Shown here piece by piece: positions 32,911-40,227 of a stretch of DNA of 64,000 nt. Under the pieces are notes generated by a model, which worked only from the letters and a program-made list of their open reading frames with translations, was not told the origin of the DNA and did not search any database. The stretch lies in NCBI GenBank assembly GCA_963756545.1, contig CAVWNY010000003.1, forward strand, positions 248,001 through 312,000. The letters are read 5' to 3'. Each line of letters starts with the position of its first letter. Position 1 is the stretch's first letter. The DNA comes from DATFDN01 sp963756545 (GTDB lineage: Bacteria; Pseudomonadota; Alphaproteobacteria; Acetobacterales; Acetobacteraceae). Position numbers and translations under genes: made by a program.

Positions 32911-33693
32911 AAGTCGCTCCGCTCGGCGGAGATTGTGGCTGATCGCCGGAGCAAGAAGCGGATCGTCGAGCGCATCGAGCGCGCGCCTGTACAGCGTGAT
33001 CGCTTCCCGCAGTTCTTCTGAGCCGCCTTGCGCCACCAGCGCATTGGCGAGATTCGTCGTCGTCATCGCCCAATCCGCCGGCGCATCCTCGGTGAACACC
33101 TCGAGCGCCGCGCGGCAGGCTGCGGCCGACGCCACGGCACATGCGGCATCGCCGCGCTGCTCGGCGAGCACGCACAGCGCGTCCCCCAAATTGCTCTGCG
33201 TCATCGCCCAGTCCTGCGGCGTGGCGCCACGCGTGTACATGGTGAGCGCCGCGTGGTAGCAGGCGAGCGCCTCGTCCAACGCGGCGGCATCGCCGGTCTG
33301 CCGGCCGAGCAGCGACAGCACCACGCCGAGGTTGCGGTTCATCCGCGCCCAATCCGAGGTTCCGATTGCGCAGGTCGTCAGCGCCGAGCGGTAGCTGCCG
33401 GCGGCGGCGGCAAGCCAGGCCGGGTCGCCGGTTGCTTCCCCCAGCACTGTCCGGACCGAACCGAGCAGCGCGTGGCTGCGCGCCCAGTCGGCCGGCGCGG
33501 CCTCGCGGTCCGTGTCGGCCAACGCGGCGTGGGCGACGGACAATGCCTCGTGCAGCACGTCCAGGTTCCCGGTCTTCTGGCTGAGGGCGCGCAGCGCCGC
33601 CGTCAGTTGCCGGCGGAGTTCCCCACGCTCTGCTGGCCCCTCTGCCCGATCGAGCGCCGCCCGAAGCGCATCGGCTTCATGCTGCTCGCTCAC
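32899..33693 (-). CDS. Tetratricopeptide-like repeat protein
   Basis: A 264-residue all-helical protein with four or more repeats of about 50 residues carrying the phrase DWA...NLG: ADWARSHALLGSVRTVLGEA, SDWARMNRNLGVVLSLLG, QDWAMTQSNLGDALCVLAEQ and ADWAMTTTNLANALVAQGG. Such superhelices bind partner proteins. The GTG at 33693 overlaps the CMD stop (GTGA), so it ends the amidohydrolase-Rieske-GFA-CMD operon. Its connection to the enzymes is unclear; it might be a scaffold or chaperone for them. No signal peptide is present. Confidence 0.8.
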   Translation of the reverse strand: MSEQHEADALRAALDRAEGPAERGELRRQLTAALRALSQKTGNLDVLHEALSVAHAALADTDREAAPADWARSHALLGSVRTVLGEATGDPAWLAAAAGSYRSALTTCAIGTSDWARMNRNLGVVLSLLGRQTGDAAALDEALACYHAALTMYTRGATPQDWAMTQSNLGDALCVLAEQRGDAACAVASAAACRAALEVFTEDAPADWAMTTTNLANALVAQGGSEELREAITLYRRALDALDDPLLAPAISHNLRRAERLLSV

Positions 33694-34082
33694 CCCTCGG
33701 CCCGCATCTCCGCGAACACCTTGCGCGCCACGATCAGCGCCTCGCGCACCAGCGGCAGGCCGCAATAGCCCGAGAGGTGGAGCAGTCCCTCGACCAGCTC
33801 GTCCTCGCCCCATCCCTCGCGGCGGGCCATGCGGATATGGATCGCCAATTCCGCCTCGCGGCCCATCACGGTATCGGAGATCACGCAGATCAGCGTGCGC
33901 GTCTTCACGTCGAGGCCGGGACGTGTCCACAGCCCGCCGAACACGTTCTCGACGGCGATTTCCCCGAACTTCTTCATGATCGGGTCGTCGTACACCGCCT
34001 TGTCGATGCGATCGGCGTACGCCTCACCCATCAGACGCCGGCGCATCGCGCGGCCCTGCTCCATGCGGCTTGATCCGCTCAC
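33690..34082 (-). CDS. Carboxymuconolactone decarboxylase family protein (copy 2)
   Basis: A 130-residue CMD/AhpD-like protein, nearly identical to copy 1 at 30360 and with the same GTG start. It ends VFAEMRAEG and overlaps the TPR-like gene by four bases. One base separates it from the GFA gene stop. The position after amidohydrolase, Rieske and GFA genes suggests that it handles a ring-cleavage or lactone product, but the substrate is unknown. The CxxC redox pair is absent here too. Confidence 0.9.
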   Translation of the reverse strand: MSGSSRMEQGRAMRRRLMGEAYADRIDKAVYDDPIMKKFGEIAVENVFGGLWTRPGLDVKTRTLICVISDTVMGREAELAIHIRMARREGWGEDELVEGLLHLSGYCGLPLVREALIVARKVFAEMRAEG

Positions 34083-34083
34083 G

Positions 34084-34515
34084 TCACTGCTCCGCTATGA
34101 GTTCGCCGGAGCCGCCGAACGGCTCTGGAAAATCCTTGAACTTCGGCAGCCCATCGCGGATGGCGAGAACCTTCTCGCCGTAGTTCACGTGCAGTGTCGG
34201 CGCGAACGGGAAATCCGGGACGGTGGCGGCGAAGACGTCCGCCATCCCGAAAGTGGGGTGCTCTGCCATGACGTGCCCGCCGCACAGGCGGCAGAACTGC
34301 CGATGGCTGACCTCGGTCTTGGCATACGTGCCGAGATGCTCGGCACCCTTGGTCACGCTCACGTTCTCGGGCTTCCACAGCATGAAGGCGTTGACGGCGG
34401 AGGCCGACCACGAGCGGCAGGAGTTGCAGTGACAATAGCCCATCACCTCGGGCTGGCCTCGGACCTCGACGTTGACGGCACCGCAGAAGCAGGCGCCGGA
34501 GTAGGAGTTGGTCAT
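34084..34515 (-). CDS. GFA family (glutathione-dependent formaldehyde-activating type) zinc protein
   Basis: A 143-residue protein of the GFA/CENP-V fold. The zinc-binding cysteines are in ACFCGAVNVE, GYCHCNSCRSWSASAVNAF and FCRLCGGHVM. Members bind zinc and some act on thiol-aldehyde adducts; activity on S-hydroxymethyl-glutathione is not general. GGGAGG precedes the ATG at 34515. This gene is absent from the decayed copy at 30.4-31.5 kb, so it was either gained here or lost there. Its presence suggests an aldehyde or glutathione adduct in the pathway (inference). Confidence 0.9.
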   Translation of the reverse strand: MTNSYSGACFCGAVNVEVRGQPEVMGYCHCNSCRSWSASAVNAFMLWKPENVSVTKGAEHLGTYAKTEVSHRQFCRLCGGHVMAEHPTFGMADVFAATVPDFPFAPTLHVNYGEKVLAIRDGLPKFKDFPEPFGGSGELIAEQ

Positions 34516-34587
34516 CGCCGTCCTCCCTCGTTCCCTGTTTCCGAGGACCGTACCGGGCCGGCGGTCCGCGTGCAAATGAGGCGGCCG

Positions 34588-35001
34588 TCACACGTCCACG
34601 ACGATGTAGTCGCGCTCCACCGAGACGGGAACCGTCTCGGCGGTGAATGGACCCTTGGCGAGCGTTTCCCCCGGCTCGACGGTCACGTTGTAGGTGCGCG
34701 CTTTCACCCCGTCGGGTTCGCACCAGGACTGGCCGGTGCGGATGTCGAACTCCCAGCCGTGCCAGGGACAGCGCAGCATCTCGCCCGGCCGGCTCAGCCG
34801 GTAGTGGCCGGGACGATCGGCCTCCATCGCGGCGAACAACCGGCCGCGGCAGAGCGGTGCGCCCTCGTGCGGGCAGCGATTGAACAGCGCGAAATATTCT
34901 TCGTTGGCGAAGAAGATGCCGATCTCGCGGCCCCTGACGGTGACGATCTTGCAGCCGCCGGGCGCGATCTCCCCGACGGCCGCGACGACGTGACGGGTCA
35001 T
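34588..35001 (-). CDS. Rieske (2Fe-2S) domain protein (copy 2, intact)
   Basis: A 137-residue Rieske ferredoxin-like protein. The ligands are C43-P-H45 and C78-P-W-H81 (CPHEGAPLC and CPWHGWEFDIRTG). With no membrane anchor or oxygenase domain, it would carry electrons in the cytoplasm or serve as a small Rieske subunit. The ATG overlaps the amidohydrolase stop (ATGA). The phrase WHGWEFDIRTGQSWCEP is typical of ferredoxins near ring-hydroxylating oxygenases, but no oxygenase alpha subunit lies in the window. Copy 1 at 30781 is broken. Confidence 0.92.
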   Translation of the reverse strand: MTRHVVAAVGEIAPGGCKIVTVRGREIGIFFANEEYFALFNRCPHEGAPLCRGRLFAAMEADRPGHYRLSRPGEMLRCPWHGWEFDIRTGQSWCEPDGVKARTYNVTVEPGETLAKGPFTAETVPVSVERDYIVVDV

Positions 35002-36113
35002 CCCAACCCGTAGAACGCCATCGCGTTCTCGCGGAAAATCCGCTGCCGGCCCTGCTCGGGCAGCTTCACCTTGAAGGCGTGGCGCGGGTCGTCCTGGTCC
35101 CAGTGCGGATAGTCGGTGGAGAACATCACCCGATCCCAGCCGATCCATTCGATCGTCGCCAGCAAATCGTCCGGCCGCTCCGGCTCCTCGATCGGCTGCG
35201 TCGTCACCCACACATGGTCGCGGATGTATTCGGACGGCAGGCGCTTCAGATGCGGCACCTCCTCGCGCAGTCGGCGGAAGTGCTTGTCGAGACGCCAGCT
35301 CAGCGACGGCAGCCAGGCGAAGCCGCCTTCGACCAGCACGACGCGCAGCTTGGGGATGCGCTCGAAGGCGCCCTCGACCACCAGGCTGGTGATGAGCGCC
35401 TCCATGCTTTGCACGTAGCTGTGGTGCTCCTCGTGGTAGAACGACGGCCAGCCGCCGCCCGTGGACGGATGCCCGCTGGTGCCGCCCAGATGCAGCGCGA
35501 TGGGAAAGCCGTTCGCCGCGCACGCTTCCAGGATCGGCCAGTAGCGTCGGCGCCCGAGCGGCTCCAGATTGCGCGGCGGAATCTGCACCTGCACGAAACG
35601 CCGATCGCCGGCGCGGCGCTCGATCTCGGCGATTGCCGCCTCCTGATATTCGAGCGGGATCTGCACCGACGCCTTCAGGCGCGGCTCGCGGTCGCACCAA
35701 CGGGTGGCCTGCCACTCGTTCACCGCCCCGCACATCGCCGCGCCGAACTCCAGGTTCCGCTCGTCCGAGCAGCGCCCGACCAGCGGCAAGATGATCCCGT
35801 AGGCCGCGCCGAACGCATCGAGCAGTTGCGCGCGCACGAAGTCGAGATCCGAGCCCGGAACCCCGCCGCCCGGCGGCCATGCGTCGAGCCGCATCCCCAC
35901 CTCGGGCGACATGCGGGGATAATTTGCCGTGCCGCCCAGCGCCTGACGCGCGCGCCCGCCGATGGTGCGGCGGTGCTGGCGCCAGCGCTCGGACAGGAAC
36001 GGGTCGAACTCCCCGCCTCCCTTGCTCGGGTAGAGGTGCACGTCGCAATCGACGTAGCCGAGCAGGCTTTGGCTGCCGAGGTCGGCATTGCGCTCCAGGA
36101 CCGTCACGGTCAT
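34998..36113 (-). CDS. Amidohydrolase-2 family metal-dependent hydrolase/decarboxylase (copy A)
   Basis: A 371-residue TIM-barrel protein of the amidohydrolase-2 family, which includes ACMSD and gamma-resorcylate decarboxylase. Visible metal-site elements are DCDVHLYPS near residue 22, HLGGTSGHPS (mid-protein His) and FSTDYPHWD (C-terminal Asp). GGAG lies before the ATG at 36113. Its last ~99 codons are duplicated at 31204-31500. It is followed with overlap by the Rieske gene and preceded by another amidohydrolase 17 bases away. Likely role: hydrolysis or non-oxidative decarboxylation of an organic acid. Confidence 0.92.
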   Translation of the reverse strand: MTVTVLERNADLGSQSLLGYVDCDVHLYPSKGGGEFDPFLSERWRQHRRTIGGRARQALGGTANYPRMSPEVGMRLDAWPPGGGVPGSDLDFVRAQLLDAFGAAYGIILPLVGRCSDERNLEFGAAMCGAVNEWQATRWCDREPRLKASVQIPLEYQEAAIAEIERRAGDRRFVQVQIPPRNLEPLGRRRYWPILEACAANGFPIALHLGGTSGHPSTGGGWPSFYHEEHHSYVQSMEALITSLVVEGAFERIPKLRVVLVEGGFAWLPSLSWRLDKHFRRLREEVPHLKRLPSEYIRDHVWVTTQPIEEPERPDDLLATIEWIGWDRVMFSTDYPHWDQDDPRHAFKVKLPEQGRQRIFRENAMAFYGLG

Positions 36114-36130
36114 CGCACGCGCTCCATTAG

Positions 36131-37276
36131 CTACAGGGTTTCCGCGAGGCGCGGATAGGTGTTCATCGGGTTGTCGATCAGGATCTTCTGCAACAGGTCG
36201 GCGGGCAGCCCGTCCGGCAACGCATCCTGCCCGTCGAAATGCCAATGCGGATAGTCGGTCGCGAACAGCAGCATCTCGTCCGACCCGATCTCCTCCAGAA
36301 CGCGCTGCATCTGTCCCGGATGCGGCGGCGCGTCGAGGGGCTGGATGGTCAGGCGAACATGCTTGCGCAGATACTCGGCCGGCGGGCGCTTCAGCCACGG
36401 CACCTCGGCGCGCACGCCGCGCCAGGTCTTGTTGGCGCGCCAGATCCAGGCCGGCAGCCAAGTCACGCCGGATTCGATGAGCACCACTTTCAGGCGCGGG
36501 AACTCCACGAAGACGCCCTCGACGATCAGGCTGTTCAGCGCGCCGGCGCAGCCTTGCGACTGCGCGACATAGTCCTCCAGCAGATAGGACGGCCAGCCGA
36601 TCGAGGTGGTCGGATGGCGCATCGTCGATCCGGCATGGACGCCGACGGGCAAATCCAGGCGCTCGGCGGCGCGATAGATCGGCCAGTTCTGCCGCCGCCC
36701 CAGCGGCAGCTCCTGCATCGCCAGCAGCAGCACCTGCACGAAGCGGCGATCCTCGGCACAGCGCTCGATCTCCTGGGCGGCCAGCTCGGCGCTGTGGCCC
36801 GGCACGACGATGGAGGCGCGCAGGCGCGGATCAGTGTCCAGCCATTCGGCCGCGATCCACTTGTTGATGGCGCGGCAGAACGCGGCGGAGAGGTCTTCGT
36901 TGAACACCACCTGCGCGCCGTGCAGCACGTTGCAGATGGCGAAGCGGCTTGCGAAGGCATCCAGCGCGTGGGCGCGCAGCAGGCTGGGATCGCTGCCCGG
37001 CCGCTTGCTCCCGTCCCGCCAGTCGGGGCGGCCGGTCAGCGGCGCGTTCGGCGGAAAGGCGCCGAGGTCGTAATTGTCGCGCTCCAGCCCGCGCATCCGC
37101 ACGTGCTCGCGCCAGTAATCGTCCAGGTACGGCAACAGGACATGCGTGCCGGGCAGCGCCGGGTGGATGTCACAATCGATCGCGCCGGGCGGCGGGATAC
37201 TCACCAGCACCTCCATGACGGGGGAACCATAGGAGGAGCCTACCCGGCCGGCAACGCCTCCGGCGCTTGCCGTCAC
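36131..37276 (-). CDS. Amidohydrolase-2 family protein (copy B, divergent paralog)
   Basis: A 381-residue amidohydrolase-2 protein, clearly related to but far from the gene at 34998 (IDCDIHPALPG for the N-terminal metal motif, VGVHAGSTMRHPT in the middle, FATDYPHWHFDG near the end). A GTG at 37276 has an excellent GGGAGG site five bases upstream, whereas the ATG at 37216, nearer the conserved part, has none. I therefore prefer the GTG, giving a 20-residue Gly/Ser-rich extension. Two amidohydrolases in a row suggest consecutive steps or a heteromeric enzyme. Confidence 0.9.
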   Translation of the reverse strand: MTASAGGVAGRVGSSYGSPVMEVLVSIPPPGAIDCDIHPALPGTHVLLPYLDDYWREHVRMRGLERDNYDLGAFPPNAPLTGRPDWRDGSKRPGSDPSLLRAHALDAFASRFAICNVLHGAQVVFNEDLSAAFCRAINKWIAAEWLDTDPRLRASIVVPGHSAELAAQEIERCAEDRRFVQVLLLAMQELPLGRRQNWPIYRAAERLDLPVGVHAGSTMRHPTTSIGWPSYLLEDYVAQSQGCAGALNSLIVEGVFVEFPRLKVVLIESGVTWLPAWIWRANKTWRGVRAEVPWLKRPPAEYLRKHVRLTIQPLDAPPHPGQMQRVLEEIGSDEMLLFATDYPHWHFDGQDALPDGLPADLLQKILIDNPMNTYPRLAETL

Positions 37277-37312
37277 GCGTTCCTCCCTGCTCCGTCATGA
37301 ACGAGCGAAGCA

Positions 37313-38581
37313 TCACTCCGCGGCGCCCACCGGCGCGCGCGCCGGCGCGTCCAGGCTGGCGAGCGGTCGGCCGCGCGTCTCGGGCAGCAGCAGCAGGCCG
37401 AAGATCATCAGGCCGTAGGCGAGCAGCACAAACACCACGATCGCCGGCCCGAGCCCACCGAGCGCATGAATGAGGAAGCCGACGAGCGCGGGGAACAGCG
37501 CCCCGATCCCCCGGCCGGCGTTGTAGCAGAACCCCTGCCCGCAGCCGCGCACGACCGAGGGGTAAAGCTCCGTCATGAACGGGCCCATGGGCGGGAACAT
37601 CATATAGATCGCGACGCCCAGCGGGAATCCCATCGCCAGCATCGCGTCGGGACCGAGCGGGGCCATCAGGTAGATCAGCACCATCGCCATCGAGGTGAGG
37701 ACGGAGATGAAGAACGTCGGCTTGCGCCCGATCGCGTCCGACAAATACGACCCCAGCAAGAAGCCGCAAAGCGCGCCCAGGATATGCACGAACAGATAGC
37801 CGCCGGTGCTCGTCGTGCCGAGGTGGCGCACCGTCCGGAGATAGGTCGGCAACCAGAATGACAGCGCGTAGCTGCCGCCTTGCGCGCCGATCACCATGAG
37901 CACCAGCCGCCACGTGGTGGCGAGATAGGGCGGCCGCAGGGCCGCGAAGGCGTGCGCCAGGCCGCCGGCGGCGGACTGTTCGCGCGGCGCCAAGTCGGAT
38001 TCCTTGACGTTGCGGCGAATCCAGATCACGAGCAGCGCCGGCAGAATGCCGATCCAGAACATGACGCGGAAGGCGATCGCCGGCTCCACGTAGGCGAACA
38101 GCACGGTATAGGCGATCGCCGCCGCGCCCCAGCCGATCGCCCAGCCGGTCTGCACGAGCCCGACCGCGCGGCCACGGAAGCGGTCCTGGATCACCTCCCC
38201 CATCAGGACGGCGCCGGCCGCCCACTCGCCGCCGAAGCCGAGGCCCTGCAAGGCACGCAAGACAAAGAGCTGACTGAAATCCTGTGCGAAGCCGCAGAGG
38301 AACGTGAACACCGCGTACCAGACGATGGTGACCTGCAGCACGCGCAACCGGCCGTAGCGGTCGGCGAGCGCGCCGCCGAGCCAGCCGCCGAAGGCGGAGA
38401 CCAGCAACGTGATGGTTCCAAGCTCGCCCGCCTCGGCGGCGGAGATGTGCCACAGGACGAGCAAGGTCGGGATGACGAAGCTGAAGATCTGCACGTCGAG
38501 CGCATCGAGCGTCCATCCGCCGAAGCAGGCGAGCATGGTCCGACGCTCCCGGTGCGTCAGCTCGGAGAACCAGGACAGCAT
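37313..38581 (-). CDS. MFS transporter, aromatic acid/sialate symporter-like
   Basis: A 422-residue, 12-helix major facilitator. FGGWTLDALDVQIFSFVIPT in the first helix and LGGALADRYGRLRVLQVTIV in loop 2-3 are typical of the family that takes up aromatic or small organic acids. GGGGAGG eight bases before the ATG at 38581 fixes the start. It is 36 bases upstream of the amidohydrolase operon on the same strand and is the likely importer of its substrate (inference). Confidence 0.92.
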   Translation of the reverse strand: MLSWFSELTHRERRTMLACFGGWTLDALDVQIFSFVIPTLLVLWHISAAEAGELGTITLLVSAFGGWLGGALADRYGRLRVLQVTIVWYAVFTFLCGFAQDFSQLFVLRALQGLGFGGEWAAGAVLMGEVIQDRFRGRAVGLVQTGWAIGWGAAAIAYTVLFAYVEPAIAFRVMFWIGILPALLVIWIRRNVKESDLAPREQSAAGGLAHAFAALRPPYLATTWRLVLMVIGAQGGSYALSFWLPTYLRTVRHLGTTSTGGYLFVHILGALCGFLLGSYLSDAIGRKPTFFISVLTSMAMVLIYLMAPLGPDAMLAMGFPLGVAIYMMFPPMGPFMTELYPSVVRGCGQGFCYNAGRGIGALFPALVGFLIHALGGLGPAIVVFVLLAYGLMIFGLLLLPETRGRPLASLDAPARAPVGAAE

Positions 38582-38644
38582 GGGCGAAGCCTCCCCTATT
38601 GGGGGAAACTGAAGCACGCGCCCGGTCAGGGACGCAAAGTCGCC

Positions 38645-40057
38645 TCAGCGCCCGGTCAGGATGCGCTCCACCAGCTGGCGCACCGACGGGATAAAGCCGT
38701 TCGAATAGAACGGATCGAGACCGAACCGAAAAGCATTGTGGCCGCTGAACATCAGGTTGTGCTCGATCGGGGCCGGGGCGTCGCTGGTGTGGACGATGTC
38801 CTGGAGCGTCTGCTGGATGCAGAAGCTGCGCGGATCGGGGCGCTTGCCGGTGGTGTAGTCCGGCCCCGTGTGGCTCCAGTTCGAGAAGCGGCACTGGGTG
38901 AGGCAACCCATGCAGTTGATCTGGTCGCGGGTGATCTCGCGCGCCTTCTCGGGCGTGACGAAAATCAGCGTCGCATCAGGTGTGCGCAGCGCCTCGGTAA
39001 AGCCCTCCTCCACCCACGCGCGCACACGGGCGAGGTCGGGGCTGGTCAGATAGACGACGCGCTTGCGCGGGCCGACGCCGTACACGGCGACATGCTCGCC
39101 GACCGGCTCGGTCGTGAAGGCCGCCTGGCGGTCGCTGCGCGCGCGCAGTTCCTGAATGAAGCCGTTGTTGACGGCACTCGACCAGAAGCCGGTCGGGCTG
39201 AAATGGTTCAGGAAGACGTCGCCCTCCTTCAAGGTGGGCAGCCGGCGCTTCCATGCCTCCCCGATCGGGCTCTCCTGGGTCAGCAGCGGGCGGGTGCCGA
39301 ACTGGAAGGCGACCGGGCCGAGGTCGGGGTTGTCGATCCAGTCCTCCCATTCCTCCAGCCACCAGACGCCGCCGGCCATGATGATCGGCGTGTCGTGCAG
39401 GCCGAATGCGCGCATCTGCTCGCGCAGCGCGAGCACGCGGGGGAACGGATCCTCGGGCCGGGCGGGGTCCTCGCCGTTGGAAAGACCATTGTGCCCGCCC
39501 GCGAGCCAGGGGTCCTCGTACACCACGCCGCCGAGCAGGGCCGCGGCCTTGTGGTAGGCGCGCCGCCACAGCGCGTTGAAGGCGCGCGCCGAGGAGATGA
39601 TGGGATAGTAGTGGACGTTGAATCGCGCGGCGATGTCGGACAGGCGGTACGGCATTCCGGCGCCGCACGTGATGCCGTTGATCAGGCCCTTGGCCTGCTC
39701 CAGCGCGCCGGTGATGACGCGCTCGGCGCCGCCCATCTCCCACAGGACGTTGGCGTGGATGCGCCCCATGCCGCCGGCAAGTTCGTAGGCGCGACGGGCC
39801 TGCGTCACCGCGCCGCGGATCGCGTACGCGATCAGCTCCTCGTGGCGCTCCCGCCGTGTGCGACCGTGATAGATCTGCGGGATGACGTGGCCCTGGTCGT
39901 CGTAGCTGTCGGCGTTGACGGCGCTGAACGTGCCGACCCCGCCCGCCAGCGCCCAGTTGCCGCACGAGAGCCCGTTCGAGACGGCGACGCCCTTGCCGCC
40001 TTCGACGAGTGGGAGGACGTCGATCCCGCCCATGCGGATCGCGTTGATTGCTTTCAT
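38645..40057 (-). CDS. Nitronate monooxygenase-like FMN protein with C-terminal Cys cluster
   Basis: A 470-residue protein of the NPD/nitronate monooxygenase-like TIM-barrel family. FMN-site elements include NGLSCGNWALAGGVGTFSAV near the start, ITCGAGMPYRLSDIA and PIIMAGGVWWLEEWEDWI. It is longer than class I enzymes (about 350 residues). The extra C-terminus contains INCMGCLTQCRFSNW, three closely spaced Cys that could bind a metal or iron-sulfur cluster. The ATG at 40057 has GGAAAG nine bases upstream. It stands 60 bases before the MFS gene and is probably part of the same transcription unit. Confidence 0.85.
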   Translation of the reverse strand: MKAINAIRMGGIDVLPLVEGGKGVAVSNGLSCGNWALAGGVGTFSAVNADSYDDQGHVIPQIYHGRTRRERHEELIAYAIRGAVTQARRAYELAGGMGRIHANVLWEMGGAERVITGALEQAKGLINGITCGAGMPYRLSDIAARFNVHYYPIISSARAFNALWRRAYHKAAALLGGVVYEDPWLAGGHNGLSNGEDPARPEDPFPRVLALREQMRAFGLHDTPIIMAGGVWWLEEWEDWIDNPDLGPVAFQFGTRPLLTQESPIGEAWKRRLPTLKEGDVFLNHFSPTGFWSSAVNNGFIQELRARSDRQAAFTTEPVGEHVAVYGVGPRKRVVYLTSPDLARVRAWVEEGFTEALRTPDATLIFVTPEKAREITRDQINCMGCLTQCRFSNWSHTGPDYTTGKRPDPRSFCIQQTLQDIVHTSDAPAPIEHNLMFSGHNAFRFGLDPFYSNGFIPSVRQLVERILTGR

Positions 40058-40110
40058 TGACGTTCTTTCCACGTCATGGCTGGCCTAACCACCGCCTATT
40101 CACGCTACGC

Positions 40111-40204
40111 TCCCCCTCCCCAACCCCTCCCGCAAGGGGAGGGGGAAGAAAGAAGCGTGGCGCCGTCTGCTCCCCCCCTTGCGGGAGGGGGCCGGGGAGA
40201 GGGG
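40111..40204. repeat. Paired GC-rich hairpin repeat (family B)
   Basis: CCCCTCCCGCAAGGGGAGGG at the left and CCCCTTGCGGGAGGGGGCC at the right form an inverted pair about 40 bases apart. Each arm is itself a hairpin. It fills the space between the pnp stop and the nitronate monooxygenase-like gene. The same arrangement occurs at 48870, 55200 and 62026. Confidence 0.75.
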
Positions 40205-40227
40205 TCAGCGCGCGCCCGATGGGCAGC

